The notes below the pieces were generated by a model. That model was not told where the DNA came from, did no database searches, and saw nothing but the letters and a program-made list of their open reading frames with translations. Shown here in pieces: positions 12,066 to 24,232 of a stretch of 64,000 nt of DNA (positions within the stretch are counted from its first letter, which is position 1; every line of letters begins with the position of its first letter). A program made the translations under genes and the position numbers. Source of the stretch: Cryptomeria japonica (taxonomy: Eukaryota > Streptophyta > Pinopsida > Cupressales > Cupressaceae); NCBI RefSeq assembly GCF_030272615.1, contig NC_081407.1:149355744-149419743 (forward strand), given 5' to 3'.

Positions 12066-13344
12066 TGAAGAGGGGAAAAAACCTGTGAGGTGGATTAGTT
12101 AATAAGCATGCAAGTCAAACATATAATCATATGAAATCAAAGACATAATTTGAAATGCTTAAAACAAGAATACGAATGCATATACCTCACAAACCTTATA
12201 CCTTCTCCTTCAGATGGAGCTTGATGAAGTGAAGGCGCCCTTGGATGATGCTCCACTTGATGTGCTCCTCTTGCTTGCTTGATGTGGGTGGCTCTCCAAT
12301 ATTATGCACAAATGAGATGGATCTTGGAGGATGATGGGAATGAGATGATTAAGTGTGGATGTAGGATGATTTTGACATAATAAGGATGCTAAAATGATTT
12401 TCCTAGGCTCAAAAGGGCAGCATAAGATTACTGAACTTGGAGATGAAAAATGAAGGGATGGAGTCCTTAATTTATAAGAGAGGAAGAATGGATGGTTGAG
12501 ATGGATTCAAGATGAAGGGCTAGGATTTCTCGTGAGCTCACACAAGGTCCAAGAGAGGGTGTGGAGACCAAGAGATATGTCTTAAAAGAATTTCTTGTCT
12601 CCACACTCCTCAAAGTACATTGGGAAGAATTCCCAAGGTACCTTGAGAAGAGAAAAGTGCATTGAGAAGACTTCCCAATGTGCCTTGAGAGGAGCAAGGG
12701 ATGTGAAATTCCTTGAAGAATGGGGAAAAGGAATTTAAAATTCTCCAAAAAGGGATAATCATGGGGATTGGAGGAATAAGAAGGAATTTAAAATTATTTG
12801 GGAGAGGAGATGCCTAGAGGATTGTGAGATTTTGAAAATCTCACATTCATCCAGGAAAAGAGCATTAAAAGCTAGTGGTTGGATGGAAGGGACAAGGAGT
12901 TGACTTCGTGGCTAATCATGATGATTAGCCATTAGCAACTCATTAGGAGGGGGATTAGAGGAAATGTTAGGTGGGATTAGGATTTGTAGGAGAATTTGAC
13001 TAGGAGAGAGAATGAGTGGAGGGAATTAAAAATTAGAAGAATAAGGTTAAGTGAGTTTATGGAGTGTCTAGAAGACTTTATTAGGTTAATGATGAATTAA
13101 GAAGATGGTTTGTAGGAATCATGTGGGTTAATTAATTAATTGAAATTAATTAGCTAAGAGGGAGATTTGTGAGGATTTAATTTTTAGAAGAATAAAGAAA
13201 GGGATTGATTTATTAAATAAATCAGTCACATACCATAGTGACAATATTATATTTAATTAATATTGAGGAGAATTCGAATTAACATAATTAATTAATTAAT
13301 TAATTATGCGAGGAATTAAAAATAATTATTTTTAAGTGTCTACA
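12066..13344 (-). mobile_element. 5' LTR of the Tat-like gypsy element
   Basis: The region is bounded by TG...CA ends on the minus strand (TGTAGACACT at 13344, ending CTCTTCA at 12066) and sits directly upstream of the putative primer site. The start TGTAGACAC is also that of the gypsy LTR at 62905, so both belong to related families. The U3 end is very AT-rich (repeated TTAATTAA near 13280-13310). The partner LTR lies outside the window, so age and target duplication cannot be judged. Confidence 0.65.
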
Positions 13345-13503
13345 TTTGGAATATCTTCTATATTGGTAATTGGTTTATGCATTCTAGTATTGATCTTATG
13401 TGTTATGGTATTAAATTTTTAATTGCTTAAGGTTCTGGTAATCTAGTGACAACTAATTCACTCCCCCTCTCAGTTGTCTTCCAGTTATTTGAACTGTCTA
13501 ACA
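13345..13503 (+). mobile_element. 3' end of a copia-type LTR (fragment)
   Basis: The sequence ends AACTGTCTAACA and contains the C-rich block ATTCACTCCCCCTCTCAG, the same arrangement as the 3' end of the solo LTR at 25461-26651. No primer site follows, so it is a solo or 3' LTR end. It is cut at its left by the gypsy LTR, which shows the gypsy element inserted into this older LTR. Confidence 0.55.
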
Positions 13504-15881
13504 ATAATGAGAATATTTACTAATATGTGCAGTTTTTTTAATTAATTGTTAATTGTTTTTTTTATAACTTTTCAAACCTACACTAGCACGTACTAATGGT
13601 TAGGTAAGTAAGTGTGGGCTCCTGACTCACCCAATAGTATCACATGTTTTGGACCCCATGCACATTGTGGCTCCTTTCCCCTTTTCATCAAAAATATATT
13701 TTCTAAAGATTATATTTTCAATCTCAATAAAAAAATGACTTTGATTGAACCTCTTTTAAAACTATATAGGGGAAGAGTACCAATAGATAACAGAGTTTCA
13801 ATAGCCGTCACCTTATTGCCATGTTGAACCCCCAAAACATAATTTTTTTTTGTCAGTACATAAATATAAAAATACCAGTAAATATTTATTTTAACACCAA
13901 TACATGTTCACAAATGAAATACTAGTTGACAACAAAAAAGTGAAAAAATTAAATAACTACTGGTACATTTCCTATTTTAATACAAAACAACTTGCACAAA
14001 TAACAAACATTTTTTATTTTTCAAAAAACTTAATATTTACATTTGCCACTTTATGCAAGTGGCTAACAAGTACAAATTTACTCCAATTACAATTACATAT
14101 GCACATCTATTGGTGCATTACATGACATAAAAACAATCAACTTTTGACTTCTTAGAGACTCAAGTGTACATTCTTCCAAATATCACTTCACAGCTTCATG
14201 CATTAAATGGATCTACATTTGGTACCAACATTTGCAACAACTGGTGTAAGGCTCACCAGTAACCAAGAATTTGCATAAAAGAAAAAAAAACAAACCAAGT
14301 TTCATTCAAAGCATAGAAGAGAACTGAACAATTCGAAGCAATGGAGGACTGCATATTTAATATGACATGACTGACTATTTCCCACAAAAATTCAAATTTG
14401 AAAATAGCTAGCTACCACAATCGAATGCATTGCACATTCAAATTATATTATAAGACAAAAAATTTCGTGTCACTTTCATTACAATCCAATTCATTGCATA
14501 TTCCTGAGCTCTGCAAATACCCTCTACACATTCCTTATTCAAGGGCACACATTCAGGTTGGTACACACAAAATAACTAAATTCCCTTTGCAGTCAACGTT
14601 AAATGCTATAAATCTTTCAATTGAAATTATACCGTTTCAATAAATCAACATTTCTTTCAATATAGTCACTGTAAATAATGTTAACAACCATATTGGATGT
14701 CCAATGATGGTTTAGCTCCTTCATAGCTACATTATGCTTTGTCTATTGATGATTTATTTGTATGCGGTTTACAGTTTCATTTCAATGTTCTCTTACAATT
14801 TAATGTGCCTATATGGTTATTGTCCATTAATAGTATGAACTTTACTCCAATTTCTTTGCTTCATTATAGCGTGAACTTGACTCCACTTTATTTGCTTCAT
14901 TTTATGATATAGGTTTCATTTCAATGCTCTGTTATAGTTTAATAATGCCAAAATCGTTACAGTATAATAATGTCAAAATCCTCATAGAGAATGACAAAAC
15001 AAAATGATTATCTATTTGTTTTATTCAAAACCCCTTCATTATTTATCATTTCATTTTATGGGTGCACCATTAAATGGTGTCTCTCTATTTATAATGCCAA
15101 AACAATTATAGAGAATGCAAAAACCATTGATTATTGTTCATAATTATTCGAAACCCCTTCATTATTTATCATTACAATAATGTGCATGTCTGATAGTATT
15201 ACTTACAGTGACTATATACTGGCTAAGTTTGTTGTCAACACACACAAATAATATTATTAGGCTAACACTATATTACTTCCCATAAATTTCATATGAGAAA
15301 GACAACATCATTCAATTATTAGTCATTTGATAAATGAATCTGCATCTTAATACAATATCAACAATATCCACTTTTTAATCACATCATAGTTACATCTTTC
15401 ACTCCTACATCTCATGCTTCTAGTTTCTCTCCTTGTTATATAATGGTTCAAGTTCTGTACCTATGTGTGTGTTTATACACACACACACACACACACAACA
15501 CCATTTTATTTTGTTGAAATATTTTCAATGATGTAATTGTTCACTATCTAATAGAATATTAGAAACATCCAATTTTCAATCACATCACAGTTACATACTT
15601 TACTTCTACATGGTTGTTTCGAGTTCTGTGGCTATATGGTTATTGTCTATATTACCAGGCATACAAAAATAGAGACACAATACCATTTTATTTTATTCAA
15701 AGATGTTCAATGATGGATTTGTACTCATTGGTACCTACAAAAATTGATTTGTTTTTCATCATTTATCTCAATGGCATTGTGAGTTTCATTTCAATGATTA
15801 GTCTCTGTATATATATTTATATAGGCACACATTGTTGCATTTTATCGTTGGTGCCTTATCATTGCAGGATCACTAAACATA
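13504..15881. other. AT-rich interval without a recognised gene
   Basis: I see no supportable gene here. A short TG/CA microsatellite lies at about 15464-15497. About 65 bases near 14475-14540 (CATTACAATCCAATTCATTG, CTCTGCAAATACCC) match the reverse complement of about 28650-28720, so a small dispersed repeat is present in both places. The last few hundred bases may be the 5' non-coding part of the pogo-like transposon that follows. Confidence 0.5.
15464..15497. repeat. TG/CA microsatellite
   Basis: A short (TG)n run is followed by a (CA)n run of about eleven units, together forming a small imperfect hairpin. No coding role. Confidence 0.85.
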
Positions 15882-18440
15882 ATGACACCAGGTATAAAGG
15901 GAAACAAATGTGTTAGACACCAAACAATTAGAGTCACTCATGGGGTGCACTTCCCTGATGAAGATAGTTTTATCCAAAATGAAGACTGAGTGATTCCTGA
16001 TGTAGATGACCATTCACCTAACAATGCAACTGATGTGGAAACTACTATTGTACATGAGCATTCTACTATAGCCTATAATCCTATTCAAAAAACACCACAA
16101 GTACAGGTGGCCTCAAAGGTTCCCAAACCAAAATGGAGCATATCTGACATGAAAGAAACAATATCATGCATAGAAGAAAAGCACATGTCTGTTAGAGGCA
16201 CATCAATCAAGTATGGTATCCCCATTTCTTGTTTGAGGAAATGGACGATGGGAGTCACAACCATGACTATGAGGGGTCCACGTACCATTTTATGAGCAGG
16301 GGAGGAGGATGAAGTTGTCCAATGGTGCAAAAACATGGCTGAAATTTCTCACGGTCTCCAAATCAGTCAACTCAATCAACCGTTGCCCAAATTTGTGAGA
16401 ATAGGCCTAATCCATTCAAAAATGAGATGCCAGGGAGGTTATGATGGGCAGGTTTTAGATGAAGGAACCTTGATCCGATGATGAGAACAATAGAAGGAAT
16501 GGACTCCGATAGGGCTATTATGCTTCGACCTTGTATTGTTGCATCTTTCTATGACAACTTGGAGGTAATGTACAACCTCAATCGGTATGGTAGCTGTCGG
16601 ATTTGGAATTGTGATGAGACTAGTGTGCAAGTTGGGAGGAATTGTGGAATGAGAGTGATAGCCAAATTGAGCCAGAGGTGTGTACTGCACCTAATTTCCA
16701 AGAGTAGAGAGTGGATTACTGTTTTGGCATGTGTTAGTGCATGTGGTTTCAACATTTCTGGATTTTATTTGTTCAAATCTAAGAGGCATATCCAAAACTA
16801 CATTGCAAATTATGAGCTAGGAGCATGCATGGTAGTCCAAGAACATGCATGGATGACAAAGGAGCTATTCTTAAATTGGTTGGAACATTTTGCGTGTTCA
16901 GTCCTTGGTGGAGTTTCACCCTCACGTAGGGCCCTACTAATCTTTGATGGTCATGGCAACCATGTAGCCTTCAAGAAAATTGAAGAAGGAAAATAGGTAT
17001 AGATTTGGTAACCCTTCCTGCTCATACAAGCCACAAACTGTAGCCACTTGATGTTTCTGTATTCTCACCTTTCAAGAATTATTTCAAACAACAGAGGAGT
17101 ATATGGATGTCAAAGTACCCACAAATTGAAATTGGAAGGGAAGAGTTGGAAACTCTTGTGAGGAAGGCCTTTAACCAAGAATTGACACATACTAATATAA
17201 TTAGTGGCTTTCATAGGATAGAGATTTGGCCACTTAACCAATCTGCATTGTAGAATGATATAAGGCCAAGTGAGGCATTTGAGGTTGTAGTTGATATACA
17301 ACCAACTATTGGAACAAAACATGATGCCACTCCAATGGATGAAGAACCAAAGCATATGATAGTGGAAGCTTGCTTGCGGTTGGTTGGTTATAATGAGGGA
17401 GAGATTCAAGATTTTGTAGAACACCATAGTGAAACACAAGCAACGGTGGAGAGTACAAGTTTGACACCACAAACTACCAAACGAGGTCTGCCCCCACAAA
17501 CCAACTAGCCAAATGAGGGTTTAGAAAGTATGTCAGTAGGCATGTCTTTAGCAACACAAGCTATCATACCACACTGGACCCTAGAAGCAACTAACTATGA
17601 TGATGTAACCCTTTCCATGCCAAGTCTTCCAAAAATTGATCTAGCAGATGTGATACATTAATTCAACAATGCAGTCAATTGGGAGCAACAAGATGGTGCT
17701 GATTGTGAAGATGAAAGTCACATAAGTGAAGATGAACTTGAGTTTGTGCCATGTATAAAAGAGGATGGGTATAAAGTGCCAAGGAAAATCACCAGATTCT
17801 TAAGACTTCCAGTGCAGAGAATGAATCAATCTTTACGTGGAGGTAAGAAAGGGGTGCTACGTCTTAGTAGCCAGTCACAGATCTTGACATCTGATGAGTA
17901 CATTCAAAGGGAAATAGATAAAGAGGTTGAAAGGAAAAGAGATGAGGAATGGAGAGAAAGAAAGAAAGAAAGAACAAATGAGACAGAGGAAGGCACAATG
18001 TGAAGCATAAGCGATAGAAAAGGAGGCTATGAGGGTAAAAAACAGGCCAAAAAATTACAGGATTCACAAGAGAATTTAATTCAAAGACAAGAGAAGGCAA
18101 AGAAAGATGCAAAAGCAAAGCTTGAGAAGGTGATGAAGGAAGCCAAGTGTGCAAAGAGGACGAAAGATGTGGCCATAGTCGTAGAACCTCTACCCATCCG
18201 ACACCCAATTCTGTTGGAAATGGTACCTCTTGTCCCCAGCCTTAGCAGCTATTAATATTATGCAAGTTAGGACTACACCTGGATGCTTAGACACCATGCA
18301 ACTTACTTCAAGTGTAAACCAAATATTTCTTGTTCAAATAGCAAATTGCTTACAAACCCCTCCTAGCCAAGAAAACACCCCTGCTGGGCCAGACCCTAGT
18401 AGGCCACAGTTTGTTGGGGTTGGATTTGTGACACCTCCTC
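15882..18440 (+). pseudogene. pogo/Tigger-like transposase (DDE_1 superfamily), decayed
   Basis: This is a cut-and-paste DNA transposase remnant. The ATG at 15882 opens MTPGIKGNKCVRHQTIRV, and one stop (about 15987) interrupts the frame before the HTH segment KWSISDMKETISCIEEKHMS ... YGIPISCLRKW (16130-16235), typical of pogo/CENP-B DNA-binding domains. The DDE core appears at 16590-17090: NCDETSVQVGRNCGM (first Asp), RRALLIFDGHGNH (second Asp) and, after a frameshift near 16990, LPAHTSHKL, a stop, then PLDVSVFSPFKNYF (third Asp). The C-terminal part is Lys/Glu-rich coiled coil (17860-18130). The tail is split by the LTR element at 18441; joining 18440 to 25052 continues the same frame to a stop at 25075. 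Confidence 0.8.
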
Positions 18441-19256
18441 TGTTAGGGTTCCCACAGATGTTGAGAGGGGGGGGTGAATCAGTATCTGACCGCTAGTCAA
18501 ATTTTCTTAAGTTAAAACATACAGAACATAAAGTAGTAGTGTATCGGTATGCAAGAATTAATGTAATAAACAAAATCAAAAACATCCACATGAAAAGAAC
18601 ACCATAACACAAGATGTTTAATGAGGAAACCTGGTGTGGGAAAAACCTTGGTGGGATTTGTGACCCACAATATTCACTTACTGGCCAATAAGAGAATATT
18701 ACTTACAATAGGGGCCTGCACATGCAGGAAGGCCAATTACCTAGAGCTCACTGCTTAATGAGAAGTCACACTGACTTACAATGAGGATTATACTAATCCA
18801 ATGATCTGTACTACTTTACAATAGCATCTCCAATGCCAGATTCAGTACCGGTTCTAAATCTGTTCTTTACATATACCCTTGACCTATAATTCACACATTA
18901 GGTCTGCCTAATAATTTTTTATTTTTTTTTGTTCACTTACTTACCTTTTTAATTTTCTACAATGATCTTCTTTATATACAAGAGTCATTTTACCATTTTC
19001 CAAGTCGGCTTACAATAATAAACAAAATATTACATATCAAAAAATTCTGTCAGCCTCTGTGCTGGTATACATCTTTTCTTTTGTGCCGATGTCGGTGCCA
19101 GTGTAGAGTGATCTTGTTGATGCCGGTGCACTGTCTTGCTTGAATAATGCTTTGTCGATATGATGTTTTGCTGGTGCCATAGGATTGCAAGGTTTCCATC
19201 AATGACAAAACCTTCAATCACACACAATGTCTCATTGGAGTGTCCATATGCCAACA
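18441..19256 (-). repeat. 3' LTR of the non-autonomous element
   Basis: On the minus strand it starts TGTTGGCATATGGAC and ends GGGAACCCTAACA. It is highly similar to the right LTR, with scattered substitutions and small indels (for example longer T-run near 18918). The divergence implies an old insertion. Near its 3' end (plus 18469-18480) is the C-rich block shared with other copia LTRs here. Confidence 0.9.
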
Positions 19257-19270
19257 ATCTCCCCCTTTGG
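19257..19270 (-). other. polypurine tract
   Basis: CCAAAGGGGGAGAT on the minus strand abuts the 3' LTR start TGTTGG. This purine run is the expected second-strand primer and confirms the LTR edge. Confidence 0.75.
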
Positions 19271-19496
19271 CATTGATGGCAACACTCATGAGAAATTTCA
19301 AAAAGGTGTCCAAAAATGTGTAGACCAAAAAATTTACCAAAAACATGAGGGGCTCCCCCTGAGCATATGATTCCTGTCTTTGAATTTTCTCATCCTACTA
19401 CTCCCCCTTTGGCATCAATGACAAAGGTTGTCAAGATGTTAGTAGAGTTTGTAGTTATACCAGTCCATATCCTCAACCTTATACCAGTCCATATCC

Positions 19497-22400
19497 TCAA
19501 CCTTGTAGTTGGGTAGTTATTATTTGAAAAAGATCACCCAAAATTAAGTTTATACTATCAATAAACTTTTTGCTATCTTTTATTGTTGTTTCAGTCCTCT
19601 TCACAGTACCGGTGAGATGTTGTAATTGCCCTGCCGGTGTTTTACTTCCCGATGTTAATGCCTCTGAGATTTCCTTCCGTAGAGATGCTAGATAGTCCAA
19701 TCTTGGACTTAGTTTAGATCTCAAGTGTTTTGCCTTATTTATTATTGTCTCTATCTCTTTCTCCTATTTAAGTAATTCTGCCTCAAAATTTGCTAACTTA
19801 TCTTCAAAAACAGATAGTGAATCCGGTGAGTTGACAAAATTGTCTGCAAGCTTGTTTATCTCTTCCTATGTCTTGCTTATTTTCTTGTCTATATCTACAG
19901 TCAGGAAGTTTGTTTTGCATGTGTCTTTGTACAGGTTTTTGTACTCTTTTAACAAACTACATAGTTCCGGTAGAAGTGTGTCAAAGTCTCTGTTGCACTT
20001 CTTAATTTCTTCCTCAAAGAATTTTTGTTTCTCCTTTTCTACAATGTCCTTTACAGATTCTAACTTTATTTTCTCAATATTTCCAGAAATGTATTTACAT
20101 AATGTATCCAACTATCCTAAAGAATCATTATTATCTATATTACAATCAGGAATGATTATCTTCAAAATTGGTATTGAATCATCTATTGCTTTGTAAGCTT
20201 GAGAACTATAGTCAATTATTTTCTTGATGGATTCAAGTAATACCTCAGTCACATTTGTTGACTTTGATGGTGACCCAACAAAATGAGTACCAGTGGAAGT
20301 GACATGCTTGTATTGACCTCTAGCAGGTCAGTTTGTGTCTGTATTTCCTTTAGCACTAGTTTTCCTTCTTCATTGCTTATCGGTGGCATCTGTTTTGGAG
20401 CCTTTAGCTTTGTCGGTTTCTCTGTTTGTGCTTCAAATTCCATCATTTTCCCTGTGTCCACTGTTGGTTGCTCTGTATTTCCTATTACCAAAGGCTCTTT
20501 AGCCATATCTAATTTTTCACTTTGGTCTTTATCAACTATTATGTTCATCTTTTGGGTATCAACATTTATAGTGAATAGGACTCCAGGATTTGTATTGCTA
20601 TCCTCTGCATCCATGCTTTCAGCTGCCGGTTGGTTTTTAGGGATTGCAATTTTTACAGGTGGAGGTAGGTTATCTTTAACCTTTATGCTTGGAGGTCCAC
20701 CAATTTTCCCTTTCCCTTTGTCCTTATCCTTCTGATATACCTTAATAGGCTTGGGATTCCTATATTCTTCTTGTTTCTCTTTTTCAACCAAAAATATGTC
20801 CCAACCATCTTTTGTTTCCTCTGAAACCTCTATAACTCTACCTGCCATCAGTGAAATTTGCCAGTGTACAGTGGAAAAAACTGTCCAGTTAGCTTGAGCT
20901 ATCAGATCATCAATTTCTTTTGGGGAGTTTACCGGATATACAGCAAGTAGTTTTTCTGTTTTTATTTTCTTGTCCAGTTCAATTACTCCTTGCCTTCTGG
21001 CCACAAGTCTTTTGTATAAGTCATTGGAAATTTCATTTATGACTTGCATCAAAAAAATTTTAAACATGTCCATGTGTAGTATTACACTCTCCTCAACTTG
21101 CCCTTTCTCATCAGCCGATAGGGTGTCATAAATTTTCCCTATGTTCTTCAGTTTTCCTTCCTCTATGATCTCATTTAACAAAATGTCCAGAGGTGCCAAG
21201 TCAGTTTTTGCCTTTTTCTTTTTCTTAGGGATTAGCTTCTTTTTGGGTGTGACCTTTCTGACCGGAGATCTCACAGCTTGTTGCTTTTGCCTTGTCCTTC
21301 TAGGTGAAGGAGTGGTTGTCGGTGAGGGATCTCTTTTCCTAACAACTCTTTTAAAGGTTGCTGGCATGTCTCCTTCCGAAGAAGTACCTACCAGTGATAG
21401 ATGAGCTTCAGGTTGTGGGGCTGCCAACTCATCTTCATTTATGCCGGTTTTCTTTAATACATCTTCCTTAAAGGCTTTTGCTTGTCTGGATCCTTTTCTC
21501 ACAAAAGCTTCTACCTTCTTCACTCTTTTCTTGGATTGTATTTGTTTTTCTATTGTTTTAGCACTACCAAATGCTTCCTCCTTAGGTTCATTGGGGGCTT
21601 CCAGAAGTGCTTTGGCATAAGTTTCAACTATGTGGTCATCTGTTTCATAGCCCATTTCTGTTACCCAGATTGTCCTTGGGATGACTGCTTACATCCATAT
21701 TTCATCCTTTTTGATAACAAAGCATATATCATCTTTGTATTTATCTACAATTTCCTAAGATAACCTTGCCCTTTTCTTCATTTTTGTCTTTAGTGCTTGG
21801 AAAAAGTCATGAATGTTGTTTTCCTTATTCTCACCCATGGTATTGAACAGTTTTGTCAATTGCTTTCCTACTGGTATGTCATATCCAAATTCTTTATATC
21901 CTATACTGGGAACTTGTTTTGTTATATGAAGCATTAGACACACTAACATATTTCCAAATCTGAAGGTTCCTTTCTTATCCTTCTTTATCTTTCCAAGGTT
22001 GTCTATCAGTTCATCCTTTAGCCATTCACAGATGTCAATTTTTGCATTGTTGGTTATCATGTCATAAGCACTCTTAATGCATAAACTTGAAACTGAGTTA
22101 AGTCTATTGGCATGAGTGGCTTTGTAACCTAATATCATGCTTATGAATCTCACATTTGTATCTTTTACATCATTAACCCTTAAAGATTTTTTATCAAATG
22201 TTGCACCTGTTAGGTCTATGACTAAATCATTTGAATCTTTCTTGTTTTTGTCTAGTCTTTTACCAGTGGCCGGTAACCCTGTGACAACCTTTACTGCTTG
22301 CTTGGTGATCTTATGAATTGCATCTAACCAAAAAAATTCTCCATGAACTCTTCTTAACACTATCCTAATCACATCCTTAGGAAATTCAGGAATACTAAGG

Positions 22401-22702
22401 ATTTCTGTGAATCCTAGGGTTTCAATGATTTTGTGTTCAGCTTTGATATTGCCATTATCATCACATATCTCGGTTTTGTACATGGTTTTGATTTCCTCGT
22501 CTCCTAGCTCTTCAATATTGCAGTGAATATACATTCTAGGGTCTTCAGCATATACAACACCTTTAGGGATTTGAGAGAATGCACCTAAGGTATCATCCTT
22601 CTTTGCTATTTTGGGGACCAACTGAAATATGGGCCTAGGTCTTTTAATTACTTCCACAACAGTAGGGTTCGCTATGTATTCAATTGTAGAGGTGGATGCC
22701 AT
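19497..22702 (-). pseudogene. long ORF2 of the non-autonomous LTR element, unknown function
   Basis: I do not recognise this protein. From ATG 22702 (MASTSTIEYIANPTVVEV) the frame runs about 315 codons to a stop at 21755, reopens in the same frame at 21655 with a single additional stop between, and continues to 20249; after a frameshift near 20300 it goes on (20111-19866, 19724-19497), about 1,050 codons in all. The N-terminal third is globular, with RIVLRRVHGEFFWLDAI, VKVVTGLPATGKR and ISMILGYKATHANRL. The middle is Lys/Pro-rich and basic (KKLIPKKKKKAKTDL). The end is coiled coil (EKEKQKFFEEEIKKC). No retroviral enzyme motif is present. It resembles, from memory only, an unnamed family often found inside plant LTR elements (a block near ITxxxxxxxTGLPxxG). 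Confidence 0.6.
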
Positions 22703-23003
22703 GATAAAATACCTTTTTCTATCTTGGATGGATGATTGCTTGGAGTGTGCTTGCTTCTTGCTCAAAATGCCTTAGCTAGGAAATCTTCACGCTCTTTGAA
22801 AGTTTGAAATCACGATGAAATGAAATGGAGCCAAAACCTTATTTATAAAGTCTTTTTCGCTACCTACCATATTAATTGCATGCCAGTTATTTATTCACTT
22901 AACTTTATTTGCTGGTAATAAGTGATTTTCAACTTCTTTTCTCTAACTGAGGGAATAATAGCATATGTGTCATTAGATTGCCAAACCCTCAAGACAATTT
23001 TCT

Positions 23004-24161
23004 TCAATTAGATGAAGAAGTTCCTGCCAGTGGAGCACTGCTGTGTCCTGCCGGTGGAGCATCACATTGTCCTACTAGTGGAGCATTTGTTGGTTCTACC
23101 GGTGGAGGAGTATTCCCAATATTTAGATTAACTTTTTTAATCCATTGCTTTGAGAGTTCTTGCTTAACCTCTTCAAATTTTTCTTTACCTTTCAAGATAG
23201 CACTTTTGTTGTCTACCAGTGTACTTTTACTTCTACAAAATTTAGCAATATGCCCAATCTTGTCACATGCATAACAAGCTACATTATTTTTCTGAATAGC
23301 TTTCCCATAACCTATGTCGGTTTGTGTTCTGCATTGATTTGATAGATGTCCAAATCTTCCACAAACATAACATCTTACATTCATTCTGCAGTTTTTAGAG
23401 TTATGACCAACTTTGTTGCATTTGGAGCACTGACCGGTGGGAGGATTGATAATCTGATAATTCTTAGATCTACATTCATTTTCCCTATGACCATATTTAT
23501 TACAGTTAAAGCATTTTCCATTGAATTTATAAGTATTAGGTGGTCTTACCAGTTTGCTGTGATCTTGAGTATTTGCGGTACTAGAGCTTTCTCCAACTTC
23601 AAATCCAATTCCAGAAGTGTCACCTTTGGGTTTTTGATTCTTCAATAAGGAACCAAGTTCTTCTGAGCTTTTCTTGAATTTTTCTTTATGTTGATTTACA
23701 GTTTCCAATTCCCTTTCCAAGATTTATTTTTGTCTCATTAGTTCATTTGAGTCATTCTGAGTATGCATCAGATCTGTCTTCAACATGTCATTTTCATAGC
23801 TAAGTCTTGTGTTCTCATTTGCTGCATCACTTAGTCTTCTGGTCAATTCTTCTTCATTCTTCTTTTTGTCCTCAATCTCTTTGCAAAATCCTATAGTCAT
23901 ATCCTGCATTTCATTTTTTGTTGTCATGATCTCTTGTTTCAACTTGCTTATCATATCATTAAGTGATTCCTTTTCATCATTCTCATTTTGCAATTTTTCA
24001 CAAAGTTCTCTTCTCTTATTTCTTGTAACAGTAAGATTTTCTTGAAGTGCCTGAATGATATCCCGAGCTACTCTTAAATCATCTTCTAATTTGATATTTT
24101 TCAACTTCTCTGCATCATAGTTAGTAAAAGCTCCTTCAAGTTGCTTCATTAGATTTTCCAT
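23004..24161 (-). pseudogene. ORF1 of the non-autonomous element: coiled coil plus four CCHC zinc knuckles
   Basis: ATG 24161 (MENLMKQLEGAF) opens a heptad-rich helix of about 140 residues (QNENDEKESLNDMISKLKQE, EELTRRLSDAANENTRL). One TAA near 23721 breaks the frame, which continues as ILERELETVNQHKEKFKK and then four zinc knuckles: CFNCNKYGHRENEC, CSKCNKVGHNSKNC, CYVCGRFGHLSNQC and CYACDKIGHIAKFC. Zinc knuckles bind element RNA in Gag nucleocapsids. The usual copia capsid (UBN2) domain is not visible before them, so this would be a Gag-like protein with a coiled coil in place of the capsid. The C-terminus has PAG/PLAG repeats. Located immediately after the primer site, where gag normally starts. 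Confidence 0.75.
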
Positions 24162-24215
24162 CTTTACCGGTGTCAAGATCTTCCTCAAGCTGTTAGGATT
24201 CTGAAAATAGAGGAC

Positions 24216-24230
24216 CAAGCTCTGATACCA
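24216..24230 (-). other. primer-binding site (initiator tRNA-Met type)
   Basis: The minus strand reads TGGTATCAGAGCTTGG two bases after the 5' LTR end. It is identical in core to the primer site at 631-644. Confidence 0.88.
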
Positions 24231-24232
24231 AT

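Larger units (their letters stand above)
2171..13344 (-). mobile_element. Ty3/gypsy retrotransposon, Tat-like lineage (decayed, 3' end cut off by a copia insertion)
   Basis: In minus orientation the order is 5' LTR (12066-13344), primer site, long leader, gag, protease, G-patch linker, RT, RNase H, a second archaeal-type RNase H, and integrase. The second RNase H between the classical one and integrase is the diagnostic feature of Tat/Ogre-type gypsy elements. All ORFs carry stops or frameshifts, and several catalytic residues are changed (RT YVDD to YVDG, integrase DNG to NNG), so this copy cannot move on its own. The copia element at 1-2170 was inserted later into the integrase end. Component entries follow. 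Confidence 0.85.
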